Shown here in pieces: positions 32,757 through 45,250 of a DNA stretch of 61,311 nucleotides. The stretch is from Copromyces sp. CBS 386.78 (Eukaryota; Ascomycota; Sordariomycetes; Sordariales; Sordariaceae): the NCBI GenBank assembly GCA_030685235.1, contig MU839266.1, forward strand, positions 1 to 61,311, in the 5' to 3' direction. Numbering within the stretch: position 1 is the first letter of the stretch; each line of letters starts with the position of its first letter. The notes below the pieces were generated by a model. It worked only from the letters and a program-made list of their open reading frames with translations, did no database searches and was not told the origin of the DNA. A program made the position numbers and the translations under genes.

Positions 32757-34162
32757 TTAAATTCATATTTCTTCTAAATTTATTAAAAAATTCTATTATT
32801 TTTATAATGTAATTACCTAATTCAGCCCCTATACGCAATTAAATATAAAAGCTAAGTATTTTCTAATTCGTTATAATATTTACCGCCCGCGGCCAATTTA
32901 ATCGTAAAAATTATAATTATATTAATAATTCCTACCGAATAGACTTCTATAAATTCCTACCTAATACTACTATTACTACATTTACCCTTACCCTTCTTCT
33001 TTTTACCAGCCGATTTACTATTAATACAAAATTTACTGCCCTAATTAATAGATCCAAAGTAATTACAAGCAATATAACTTTATTAATTATAATAATAATA
33101 AAAACCCTTCTCCCTTCGTTCCTTAAAAACTTTAAAATCGAATATAATAAAAAGATTTATAAAATTAAAATTTATTTAATTTCCTCCCTAATTTACAAAT
33201 TTATTGGCCGTAATAAAAAGGGCCGCTATAGCATTCCTAAAAAAGGAATTTAAATCCTTAAAAATACTGGTAATTACTTTATTATAATAATTAATATCTT
33301 CTAACTTCCGGTTAACCTTCCTTACGAATTTTAATTATATAATATAATTATTATCTTTAGGGAAATCCTAAATAACTAAAATACTTTAAAACTATTTATT
33401 AAATTTATTATAAAAGTAATAAACTTTTATTACGTTATTAAACCCGTATTTATCTATAAACTTAGTAAATTCAATTTTAAAACGTAAAAAAAGAGTACTA
33501 CCCTAATAGAAATTAATAAAACGTTTATTAATATTTAATTTAATATTAATATTATTATATCGATTTATAAAATATATAAAAAAAACTTCGCCGGTCGCTT
33601 ATAGCCACTTCCCAAATTCCTTAAAAAATTCTATAAACTTCTTTAAACCGTCGTTTAATATTAAATATAAATTTAATCCTAATTAGAATATCGTACGTAC
33701 GATCTTAACCCGTTCTATAAAAAAATAGAAGGAATTAAATTCCTATATAATCCTAATTTAATTCCGCTATAACCAGAAAGCGTCGTAATATTTAATATTA
33801 TTTTTATCCTCCCTAATAAAAATCGGGAGGTCTTCAATAATATATTTAAAGGGCTAGAAAACGGCTATCGTAGCCTCTTCGGGGGCGTTAAAAATCTCTA
33901 GTATATTAAAAGGGGCTATAATAAATATAAATTACAATCTACTATTATAGAACTATAACTATATATTATACTACGTTTCATTATTCTACTATAATATTAT
34001 AATTCGTAATAACCGTTATAAACGCCCTTCCTAATAATTTAATAATAAATTTAAAGGCTAATTATAACGGTTCTAACAAAAACTTCGTAGTTTTAAAAAA
34101 CTAAATATAGCCAAATATCCTCCGTAAAATTATTTACAAAATCCCGGATACTATAAATAATA
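32757..34162 (-). pseudogene. Gypsy2 gag relic, main part
   Basis: On the minus strand a capsid-like frame reads EEATIAVF*PFKYIIEDL near 33885-33830, FFKEFGKWL near 33625-33600, and FTKFIDKYGFNNVIKVYYFYNKF near 33480-33410. A degenerate zinc-knuckle region and a basic KKKKGKGK run lie at about 33100-32985. The N-terminal part continues on the right of the MULE (37866-38110). Confidence 0.72.
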
Positions 34163-34170
34163 TTAATAAA

Positions 34171-37100
34171 GAGAAAGTCTTTTCGGATTATAGGGAAAGT
34201 CTTCAGGGACTGTCGCCCCGCCCTCTCCCTACCCTTCCCGCGCGCTAATGTACCCTAAAATCTTTGAGCTAATTAAATCGCTCGTATCTATTCTAAGTCT
34301 CTACGCTCCTATTCTTAGCGTTAATAAACCGTACTATACCTGCTAAACCCCTAAATTACAGCCTATTATACTTAGATTTCGTATTATATTAATTAGCCTA
34401 ATAATTTATCGTTATATTTAGCAATTTATATCGTCGTATTATATCGCTTCCTCTACTATTACTATTATTACCCTTATAATTAATTAAATTACTATCGCGC
34501 GTATTATAAAATATCCTTAAATAAATAAAATACTAGTATTTATTAATAATAAGAAATAATCTATTATCTTTTTTATATATTTCCTTAACTAATTGTAATG
34601 TAAATAGCTAATATAGCGACCTAACCGACGGGCGTACGCGACCGTAGCGCCCCCCTTAATTAAATCGACCTTTCTCTTATTAACCCCAATTTAAAACCCT
34701 TAATAACCCCTTTAATAGGTAATACCCTAAAAACCGCTATCGAATTTAGTAAACCCCCTAACGAACCTATTTTAATACAATTTATAAATATTAATAATAA
34801 TACTAACGATAATAATAATAAGGAGACCCCTAATTCTCGCCCCCTTTACGAATATAATAATTACCCTATTTTTAATACCTAGTATAATACTTTTAATAAA
34901 TTAGTAAACGATATATAAATATAGGCAAAAGAACTTGGGTATAGTATTATAAAAGGTCGCTCTTATAACCGCTAATAAAGTATTTATACAAAATTCGAAC
35001 TACTTTGTACTATTAGCCCCCCTCGCTATAAAGTAGAGAATTATAATCGGTTAATTTTAATTACTAAATAAGGATATATTTAGTAGGAGTATACTAAGGT
35101 ATTAAAGTATAATAATAAATAATAGACTTTCGATCTTCGAGAAGGCTATAAATTTTATAGCTATTTACTTAATAAAAAACCATTAATCTATTCGGTATTT
35201 AAATTTTAATATAAGGTATTTATCGCTACCTATATCGATTGCCCTAGTATACTTAACCGTAAAATTATTATTAAGTTAAAAAAGAAATTTGTAGAGTTTA
35301 AAAAATAATTTATAAAGCGGCAACTTATTAACCTTTATTATAAATTTAAAAAGGAAATATAAATTAAATATAACCCCTTCTAACTTACTATAAAACTACT
35401 TATAAAAAAGGAGGTCTACTTTAAAATTAATTAGGTTAATAAATTTAGTAATACTAAATTAATTGCCCTCTTCTAAAGTAATTTATAGGGAGAGTAAATA
35501 TAGAAGGAAAATCCCTAGGTCTAAATATACGATAATACGTATAAAATTAACAATAAAGGCCTAACCTTCTTTTAAATTATTAGTATAATTAGTATTAACT
35601 ATACTTTTAATTATAGTTTTAGGCTGATTAATAACGAGCGATAAGAAGGTTTTAATTAGTTTATAAATTAAATTAACGTTCGTCGTAAAATTATTTACGC
35701 TAAAAAGCCTAAAGTTACTATTATAAATTATAATATAATAATAAGGGTAGCCGTTAAACGGGTTTATCCCTAAATAGAATCCTAACTTTATATATTTTAC
35801 ATTAATAAAAACGTAGTATTAAATATTAAGTACAAATAGGATAGGAAGGTCGCCGCCTAAATTACTAATATTTATACTACTATAATATAAGTACAACTCT
35901 AGCGAGAAATATCAGTATTAATATAATAAACATTTCGGCCAACCTAATTAGTTTAACCAATATAATTACCTAATAATATTCCTAATAATACTATAACTTT
36001 AAATAAGTTTAATAAGGAAGATTGAACGGTAATTAACAATCTTAACCGTCTAATAAATAACATAAATAATATAGAACCTCTACTTAATACTATAGAATAT
36101 TTATAAATTAGACTTTATACCCTCTAGAAATATATTTATTATACGTATACTATTAAAGACTTTAATACTACCTTTAATAAATTCTATAACTACTTTGCGC
36201 AACAGACTATAATTATTACGTACTTAAAAGAAATTTATATAATAATAAAAGAAGAATAAACTACTTATCATATTAATAAGAAATTAAATTTTAATTATTG
36301 TATTATATTATTAATTAAATTAATAACCTATACGTTAAAAAATTAAATTATTAACGGTAAATCTTATAATTAACTATACTCCTCCTTATATAATCTATAA
36401 TATATTAACTATATTCGTTTATATTCGTATAAATAATAGTACTATCGTCGCCGCCGTTATATAGAATTTTAAATTAATCGAAAGTATAAAAAAGAATATT
36501 AAAGATAAAACTAAAACGTAAATCGTACGTACTAAACGTAAATATTTCGCCCAACTATAAATAAAAGAGGCCTATAGAAAAGTCTATTAAAAGGCTCTCA
36601 ATAAAATAATATATTAACGTCGTATTATATTTAGTACTCTCTTAACGGAAGTTAAACCAAACCTAAAAGAATTCGAACCGTATATAAGCAAATTTATTAC
36701 GTAATTCGGTTTACCCTATTCGTATACAATATTCGAATCCCTCTTCAATCGATTTCGAATATTTATATTTAATAAATTCGATTATTACCCCTTCTAATAA
36801 TTTATTAAATCGCTAGATAACGAGGATTAATATTTGAAATATTAGGAATTTAATAAAGTTATAAAATTCAAGGGTCGCCCCCGCTATAGTACCCCCTTCG
36901 CCTTAGAATTTCGTACTTTCTAATTAATTACGCCAATTAATATTCAAATTCCTTTTCGTACTTCCTAGTTAACTATGCTAATTAATATTCAAGCCCCCCC
37001 TCCTTTAATTATATTAATTTAATTATTATAATTTCGAAAAAGGCTTTATTTACAACCTAACCGGGGCTAATAGTTTAAAGCAAATTAGAACCCTACGATT

Positions 37101-37857
37101 TTAATATAAATCGCCCCCTCCATCCAACGTAATATATTTAATTAAGAAGGTATTAATTTAAATAAAGAGGATAGAACCGACTGCTTAACCGCTATATAAG
37201 TTAGACGAAGCCGCTTTCGTAATAATATATAGAGAGGTAGAAGAGGAGGAGAAGAGAAAAGAGGTAGATTTATATAGGGTAGGGAAGGTACGCTAATTAA
37301 TACCCTAATTAGTATTCAATAGCGTAGTATACGAATTATTAATATATAAAATTAGTAATGGAGGGAAATTCTAATATTTTAAAATACTCGCTAGGATTTT
37401 AAAATTCTCGTTAGGATTCTAAAACTCTTATTAATAGTCAAATTACTCGATTTTATAATAGAAACTAAATAAATTATTAATATATAAATTAATATAAATT
37501 GAATACAATTAATTCATTGTTTAATTAAGCGATATATAACTGTATAATATACAACTATACTACTAAGTATATTATAAAGTACGCTATAAAATAATTAATT
37601 TAAATATATATCTAGGCGTATATGTGGGCGCATATTTAGGTTGGGCACGTAATATTCTATAAAAGAATATAATACCCAAATTTCTAGTGTAAAATTTATA
37701 AAAAAATATAATTGCGATATAGAGTATGGACTGCGATTTAGATGCGAGCGATCTAATTGGTTCAAAAATTTTGGAGTGTATTAGCGCGCGGGAAGGGTGT
37801 AAGTAGGTGGGGCTACAATCTTTGAAGACTTTCTCTACAGTCCGAAAAGACTTTCTC
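34171..37857 (+). mobile_element. Mutator-like element (MULE), 3687 bp, 8-bp TSD TTAATAAA
   Basis: The termini GAGAAAGTC...GACTTTCTC are flanked by the exact duplication TTAATAAA (34163-34170 and 37858-37865). Inverted repeats extend beyond 120 bp (to about 34295 and from about 37735), as in classic long-TIR Mutator elements. It sits in the Gypsy2 gag, whose frame continues on both sides. The interior encodes one degenerate MULE transposase. It is the only element here that could have supplied a transposase for the MITEs with the same ends (270-910, 51905-52317, 61218-end). Confidence 0.93.
34780..37200 (+). pseudogene. MULE transposase relic (FAR1/Hop-like)
   Basis: An N-terminal DNA-binding region like FAR1/WRKY-GCM1 covers about 34860-35220 (AKELGYSIIKGRSYNR near 34925). 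The catalytic core follows: YDNTYKINNKG at 35528-35560 is the D-x-TYKTN box with the first Asp retained. TIINYNIIIRVAVKRVYP near 35713-35766 is the TDRE..L..AI..VFP box with Asp and Glu lost. LYIFYINKNV near 35788-35817 is the LCRWHINKNV box with Cys, Trp and His mutated. Downstream to about 36350 a helical region includes FNKFYNYFAQQTIIITYLKE. The zinc SWIM motif is not evident. Stops at Gln/Trp positions mark it as RIP-dead. Confidence 0.85.
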
Positions 37858-37865
37858 TTAATAAA

Positions 37866-38372
37866 TTAAAGAAGGGCTATCCAATAAACTTTAATATCGG
37901 GAATTAAATCTTCGGTAAAAACGTTAAAAAGTTCCCCAAAATCGAATAAATCGGAAGAATCATTTATTAATAAACTAATTCCTTATTCCGTTTCTTAAGG
38001 GTTTAAAGCGATATAATCCAATAGCGAAATATTATTATCGCTGTTATTATTATCGCTAGAATAATAATCGTAGTCACTATCGTCTTCCGCGAAGAAATTA
38101 ATCTATAATATAAAGGGGACTACCGCAATATAAAGGCGCAATTAAAAGGGAGTACTACAATATAAAAATGCAATTATAATAATTAGACTACTATTTTTAA
38201 AGTCCAGTCCTAACGAATTTACAATTTAACGAAGCGATTTTATATACCGGAGTCTACGACTCCTACGAAGCAATCCTAATATAATTCTAAACTACGTAAC
38301 TTCTCGCTATACAATTCTAAAGGTCGAAAAGAAATATACGTATAAATATAATAGTTTAAAGGTATAATTAAT
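37866..38372 (-). pseudogene. Gypsy2 gag N-terminal relic and leader
   Basis: A minus-strand frame from about 38090 reads AEDDSDYDYYSSDNNNSDNN, an acidic run, then ISLLINDSSDLFDFGELFNVF up to the MULE at 37866. The remaining ~280 bp up to 38372 is leader. Immediately inside the 5' LTR the minus strand reads ATTAATTATACC (38372-38361), the putative primer-binding site shared with Gypsy4. Confidence 0.7.
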
Positions 38373-38680
38373 TATTACAATATAAAGGCATAAAGTAGGT
38401 AAGAGTATACGTAATTATACGAAAGAATAAGAGGAAAGGTTTAAAGGTACAATCCTAGACTAGTCTTTATAGAGGCTAGTCTAGGAGATTAGCTCTATAG
38501 TAATCTTATAAATATTATAGAACTAGTACGACCTATATAGCGATAGCAATAATAAGGCTATTATAGCCTTCTGCGAAGGCCGTAATAGCCTTATACTATA
38601 TTCGGAACTATAGCCTGATCCCTAGCTCCGATAGCTGCCAACCGCATGCTCTAAACCATTACAAGGCTAACCTTATGATA
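38373..38680 (-). repeat. Gypsy2 5' LTR, 308 bp
   Basis: Same length and order of landmarks as 20529-20836. It is GC-richer and less mutated near its right end (GCTGCCAACCGCATGCTC at 38633-38650). It is followed at once by ATAAG, the target duplication. Confidence 0.92.
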
Positions 38681-38685
38681 ATAAG

Positions 38686-38899
38686 AGATAAATTAAAGCT
38701 TAACTTCTCTACTCCGGAATTAATAGAAGTAGTTATTTATAATATTACTCTTTTAATCCTATAGTAGTTGAAGCTAGAGTAGTATTACCGTTGTCCAACG
38801 TTACAATATAGCGTTAACTAGAATAATTTATTACCTTCCAATATTTCGCCCCGAACCTTTATAAGGCTAACCAATTAATAAATCCTTAGCGACCTAATA
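38686..38899 (-). repeat. Gypsy3 3' LTR, proximal fragment (214 bp)
   Basis: It aligns with 46678-46891 (for example GTAGTTGAAGC...GTAGTATTACC and TCCTTAGCGACCTAA) and ends CCTAATA. The purine tract on the minus strand (CCTATAAGGGGGAG, complement of 38905-38918) is adjacent, showing that this is the 3' LTR. Confidence 0.92.
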
Positions 38900-41000
38900 T
38901 AAATCTCCCCCTTATAGGGTTCTATTTTAGAAACTTCTATATTTAAACCCCTAATCTAATAATCCTTTCCCCGTAGCCGAATCCTCCGCCTATAATCTAT
39001 TTTCTTCTATACCCGAAGCGGCTTATTACCGAAGCTATCGGCCGGCGCTTACGGCCGTACTAGTCTTTTTTACCCCCGAACGCCGTACTTTCCTCTTTAT
39101 TATAATATTGCCGCCTTTAATCCTAAGGGTTTACCCCTTATTAGTTTTTTTTCTTCTTATTCCACCTATTTATCCTATTTTCGACCCGCCCTTTTAACTT
39201 ACTTCCTAATTTCTATCGTCTTATCTTCTTCTCCCCGTTTCCTTATTTTTTACCGCCGTTTAATCCTTTTCGTCCTAGCTTTTAACCTTATTTTCTATTT
39301 GCCTTTTTACTTTATCCTTTTCCCCTTATTATCCTATTTTCCTGTCCTTATTTCTTTATATACCCCTTTAATTACTTAATTTTATTTTTAACCCTACTTC
39401 GAATTCTTTTAACCGTACCTTCTTAATTCTTCTATAAAAATTTATCTTCCCTCCCTTTCTTCTTCCCCTCCTTTCTTCTCTTTTCTATATATATTATTAA
39501 TTAGTATATTATTATTATTAATATAATTACGCTTTTTACTACTTATTAATAATTTTTCTATACCTACTGGTTCGCTACTTTCTATATCGATATTAAATAA
39601 ATCCTCCTTTTTATTTATTTTATTAATCTTATTTTCACTTTTCGTTTAATAATATCCGTAAAGCCCTTTACGCTTAATCTATTTAAAATACTATAAACGC
39701 TATAATAATCCTAGCCTTTAATACCCCTATTACTACTATAATAGAAATAATAATTAAATATACTTATATCCCGATTTATAAATCCCCTTTCTTCCTTTTC
39801 AATCTTTTAATTTCTAATTCCGATCTTTTTTTTCTTTTACTTTCTTAACCGACCGCCCTATATAATATTCGAATTACTACTAAATCGGCGTTAATAATCG
39901 CTTTTATAACCTCCCTCCCGTATTTTATAATTTAGTCTACGCTTTTTAAAAATCGGCGTATATTATTATCGAATTCGGGGCGGCTATTCCCGCCGGTATT
40001 ATAATTGCTAAAATCCTTCGCTAATACGCCGCCGAATTTCGTATTAATATTTATACCCTTTATAAATAGTTTTATATCTTCCTTCGCGAATCTAACGAAT
40101 TAATTAATTATAAAATAATTTAGTAAATTTAATATAAATTCCGTAATGTTAACCCTAATTAAGTAGCCCCCTAAATAATAAGTATTTTCAATTTTAATTT
40201 CCCTAGCGCTACCCTTATTATTAACCCGCCCCTATTATTAATATATTTAAATTCCCTATAATTATTGTATTTACGTTTACCTTTAATAATATTCTCTAAT
40301 TAGTATTAGCTATTTACGTAAATGTCCGACGTTTACTATTTCCGATTATTTCCTTTTAATTTTATATTAATAACGCTTTAATCCTTATTAATGCCTTTAC
40401 AATTAGAAATTATAATATTACTACTATTAAACCGATAACGGTCGATAATTATAAAGAAATTTAAATACGAAAATTATTAATAGGCGTAATAATTATACGT
40501 AGGGGTATAATTTTTAAGGTAATAAATTTAAGTCCTATATTAACGTTCGTACTATTAATTCTTCTTTTCGGTAATTTAAACTTTTTTTAAAAAGGGAAGG
40601 GGAATAATATAATTAAATAAAAAAAGGTCGAAGATAGGATTATTAGTATACTTTTATACTTTTTAATTTATTACCTTCCTTAATTTCTTTTTATTACTAT
40701 AATTTTTAAAATAGCGGGCTCTAGTACGCTACTATCCTCCTTAGTTCGCCGGCCCTAGCCTTCTTTAATATATCCCCTTAATTCGTTAATTCTTTTTATT
40801 TCCCTTATAACCCTAATATCTTATAGTTCTATAGCTTATATTATCTACGGCTTATATTTTCTACGGTTTATATCTCTTTATAATTTATATCCTTTATTTA
40901 AATATTTCTTTCTAATAACGGCGACGGCGGCTATATTTTTATTACCTACCTAATTAATTTTTATTACCCTAATCTCTAAGCCTCCTCTTAAACGCCTCCG
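38900..41000 (-). other. Gypsy3 3' extension past the chromodomain
   Basis: About 2.1 kb separates the chromodomain from the polypurine tract, far more than a normal 3' UTR. The minus strand is strongly purine-rich around 39480-39060, where one frame gives a Lys/Glu/Arg-rich peptide (KARTKRIKRR, KRGEEDKTIEIRK). Upstream of that the frames are badly broken. It may be an extra ORF, an acquired segment or a long untranslated region. Confidence 0.45.
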
Positions 41001-44000
41001 CTATCGCTTCCGCTCTTTGTATTTTATTAATAATTCTAAGCAATTTAAATTTCCTCTAATACCTATTTATTTTTATCTTCCGAATACTTTTTCTACTTTA
41101 TTTAAAACTACTAATTCTTTTTTAAACCGATATACTTTATAATTTTTTCGATTTCGTACTATTCCTCGTCTCTTTTAATATTTACTACTTCGCCCCGGGG
41201 CGCTATTACTACTAGATCGGTATAATATAATTCTAATAAAGTAATAAAGAATATTAAGTAAATATAATAATAATTAAAGAAATTTAAGTAGTATATTATT
41301 TTCTTATTACTAATTATTTCGGTAATATAAAAAGCCCTAAGAATTTATCCAACAATTTCCGACTTAAATGCTTTTATTTAATATTTTTAGTATTAAAAAG
41401 AACTTAACTTCCTATTTCGAACTCTTTAATTATATACAATTTATTATACTACTTTATATACCCTTCGTTAATTGCCTTTAATACTTTAATAACGTTAATA
41501 CAACCCTAAATAAATTCTTTAATATAATCGGTAGTAATATTAAATAATATATTTCCTCGGTCTCTCTAAATTGGCCGGCCTTTATAAATAATACCCGAAT
41601 AATAATTCGAATAAGGATTTCCCAATAGTAGTATAAAAATAATCATTATATATTTATTATACTAACGCCAATTTCTCTACCCAATTACTTTATTCTAAAT
41701 TATAGAAAATATAAAAATAAAATTCGAAATTTTAATTCTAACGTTCGGTTTAACTATCCGTCTAAAAATATTATATAATATTAAAGCGGCGTTGGATCTA
41801 TAAAAACTCGCAATAAGTCTTTTAGAAAAGGCTTATAAAGAAATTACCCCGGTCGGAAATAATAGAATTAAGTAAACTAAATTATTGAAAAATGTACTAT
41901 TAAAAAAAATAAACGAATTACTTAATATTAATAATCTTTTATATTAGAATATAGAAGGCGAATTTAATAAATTAGTTTATAATAATTAAAATAATATTGT
42001 AAATTTAATTTAATATAAAGTCGTATAACGGCGGTAATTTAATAATAAAATCGTAGGAAATATTTTATTAAAGGACAATAAAAACGGATAAGGATATTAA
42101 AAGCCTATAAAATTAGTAATTTTATAATTTCGCTTTTTAGTAAATTAAGTATTAGCGTATATATATTTTAATATCGATAGCGATAGTCGGCTAGTAATAG
42201 AATTAATTAAATTTTTTAAGGGTTTTCTATTATTTTAAATAGCCGGCGGTAATATTATTATAGTAGGCGTATAAAAATTCTATATATAAACGCTCTAGGA
42301 TATAGATTTAATAATTATAATGTAAAACTCTATCCTCCTTTATCCTTTAATTCTCTATTCTACGCCCCTTCCCTAATTCCTTCTATATTTCTTTTAAAAT
42401 GAACGGATCCTTTTTCTATATTTCTATTATTTATTAATTTAATAGCGGTAATGGCTCTTCCTCTCTTCTTACCCTTATAATAATAGTGTATACGTTTATT
42501 TATTTAATAATAGTACTGTTTATCCTCCTTCTCTTCGTAGTAACGTTTTCGTCCGTAAATTTTACCCTCTTCCTTAACGTTTCTTCAAATTCGCTCTTAT
42601 TAATATACTTTCTATGCTTCCTTCCTTTCTACTCCCAAATATTATTTTCCTACTTTAATCTTTATATTAATTCGTCTTTTTTATTATTTTTATTCTACTC
42701 CCTCTATTCTACTATTACCTTCTATATTTCTTTCCTAATTAATAATATTTTCCTAATATCTCCTCCTAATACCGAACCCTCCTTTATTGCTCTACCCTTC
42801 GCTTTTCCTTCTTCGAATACTTTTAATAATAGATAGCTATCCCCTAATACGTCTATTACTTTATATAATTATAATTTTTTTAATAACCTATCCGCCGGAT
42901 TTAATTTCCCCGCCTAATATTCAATACCAAAATTATACGCCGCTAACTCTAACGCCTAACGATTCTACCTCGTACTAACCTTATCTTTATTCTCAAAATA
43001 TTAAAAATTTAAATAATTTATAATTATTAAGAATAGTTCGTCTATATATAATAAATATTACTTCTACGCTTTTAACGCCCCGATAATAATTAATAATTCC
43101 CTATTCCTAATACTATACCGAATCTCCTCTAACGATTTCTTCTTAGAAAAGAATATAATAAAATACTATTGAATACTATATAATTATATTAATATTATTC
43201 TAATTGCGAAATTTAATACGTTTATTTCTATTCGAATAAATAATAATAGATCGAAGTACCTTAATATAGGCGTTTCTTAGAATAGCCGCTTTAATTCCTT
43301 AAATACCGCCTTCGCCTTATTTAATAATTCGAACGGCCGTTGTTTATTTCCCTTTAATAATTCCGTTAATAATATTATTACTTTAGAATATAATATTACG
43401 AACTATTAATAAAAGTTAATAAACCTTAAAAAAACCTAAATATTATAAATATTCGTCGAAGCTTCTTAATTTATAATCGCCTCTACCCGTTCCGGGTCTA
43501 TTAAAATACTTTCCGGTAATATAATATAGTTTAAAAATAATATTTTTTAAGTATAGAATTCGTATTTATTTAAATTAATATAGAGGTTATATTTGTATAA
43601 TTATTAGAAGACTTCTTTAATATACTTATAATAATCTTTTTCATTTTTACTATAAATTATAATATTATTAAAGTAAATAATATAAATAGTATTAATTAAT
43701 TTTGTTAAAATATTATTAATATATATTTAAAACGTCGCTAAAATATTAATTAACCTTATAAATATAATTAGGAATTTGTAATACTTATACTTCGTATAAA
43801 ATGCCGTCTTCTCCTTATTTCCCTACTTAATATAAATATAATAGTAAGCGTTTTTTAAGTCTAATTTAATAAAGATCTTTATTAACGCTAGCTGGTCTAG
43901 GATTTCCCCAATTAGCGGTAATGTTGTACAATTTTTCTTCGTAATTTTATTAAACGTCTAGTAATTAATATATAATTTTAATTTACTTCTTTTCTTAGGA

Positions 44001-45250
44001 ATGAAAATAATGGGAGCCCCTACCGGACTAATAGAAGGTTGAATTTAATTTTTATATAATATTTCCGCTAATTATTCTTAAAATATTTTTAATTCTTTAA
44101 TATTAAATGTATAAATTAGTCTTTAAGGTACGGATATCTTTTCTTCTAAATTAATATAGTATTTAAAGCGGTTATATTATAATAAAAAGGCGGCCGATAC
44201 TTCGAATATTTACCGGAATTCCTTATATTCGGGCGGAATTATTAGTTTAGTAGCGGTAAGCGCTACGTCTTCTTCCGGTTCGGGCGGTACTAGAAGTACT
44301 AATTCTAATAAAAGCTTTAACGGGGGATAAATTCCGTTTAATATAATACGAAAGATTTTAAAAGGTATATTAGGGGATATAGTAATAGATATATTGGAAT
44401 AAATATTGAATAAACCGGGATTATTAAATAGGGTAGAAAATTCTATTTAAATTAATATAGGTACTTTAAACGGAATATTAGTAAATAGTAGGGGATTAAA
44501 GTTCTAAAAATTTATAATGCTTCCTTTAGATCTAATATTAGAATAAAGTCCTAATATAGTTTATAAAAGTAAGTTGCAACTTTATAAATTTCTTTTATTA
44601 ATTCCTAGCTTACGTTTAAATCGCTGGCTTTAATATAGAAATAGAATTTCCTTCGGGATTAATTGATTTTAAAGTTATATTTATAAAGTTAGGGGTAGCC
44701 GAAAATAATATTAACGCTAAGGGAATTAATAATAGTAAATATAATTTTATATTTCCGCTAAGTACTATAAGAATTATATAGTTTAATAAAATAGGTAAAT
44801 AAATTTTATACGGGGGTAAATTGGAGAGAGAAGTTAATAAAATAGTAATTTATAAATTTAATTTTAATATTTAATAGGAGTAAATACCTCTTAATAAAAT
44901 TTAATTCCGCGTTAGAATTTATTAACCTATATATTTTCCGCTAATCCCTATAAATTTTTATTAATAATTTCGTATTTAAATTCAATTGCAATATACCTAC
45001 GCCTTTTTAGGCCGATATTATTTTTATTAATATAATTAATTTAATATTCGTACTTTAGGCCGGCGCTCTAAAGGCTTAGGAGTAATTGTACGCTATATAT
45101 CTAATTTGACTGTAGTTAAAATAGGCTTTTTTAATATAAGTAAACGTAGTATAATTAATATTATTATATTCGTAATAAGTATTATATAGCTTCGTTTAAG
45201 TATAACGATTATAAATATAATTTTATTAATTATAATAATTATAAGTAATA
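41000..45250 (-). pseudogene. Gypsy3 pol relic: protease, RT, RNase H, integrase, chromodomain
   Basis: Minus strand. Protease: LINSNAELN at 44899-44925, the LIDSGAE..F catalytic motif with Asp and Gly converted to Asn, followed by VNIIFGYP*LYKYN near 44700-44660. RT: catalytic YFNNIIIYS at 43649-43675, both Asp lost. RT/RNase H link: FLRFINFYQ*F near 43430-43400. RNase H start: PFELLNKAKAVFKELKRLF near 43340-43285. Integrase: DS*TERQN near 41760-41735, then NWVEKLALV and GKSLFELLFGY (about 41690-41590). Chromodomain: EEQYEIEKIIKYIGLKKN (41118-41170) matches its first strand. Chromodomains direct integration to methylated-histone chromatin, which fits this location. Confidence 0.88.

Larger units (their letters stand above)
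20529..38680 (-). mobile_element. Gypsy2: Ty3/Gypsy element inside the Gypsy3 LTR, TSD ATAAG
   Basis: Two 308-bp LTRs (20529-20836 and 38373-38680) are flanked by ATAAG (20524-20528 and 38681-38685). Net length without Gypsy1 and the MULE is about 7.2 kb. It reads on the minus strand: gag (38110 to about 33000, split by the MULE), protease (about 32760-32430), RT, RNase H, integrase, and a C-terminal region that continues past Gypsy1 to about 20900. The first bases after the 5' LTR on the minus strand are ATTAATTATACC, the same as in Gypsy4. The sequence beside the 3' LTR gives a short purine tract (TTTGGGGTAA). Confidence 0.93.

Noticed and set aside
34171..37857. Assignment to the hAT superfamily from the 8-bp duplication
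   Set aside because: The interior encodes MULE transposase boxes (D-TYK-N and an LCRWHINKNV relic) and the inverted repeats are long, so MULE fits better.
42486..42836. 116-codon plus-strand ORF, very Leu/Phe/Ser-rich, membrane-protein-like
   Set aside because: It lies antisense to the Gypsy3 pol relic; the hydrophobic composition comes from T-rich DNA after RIP.
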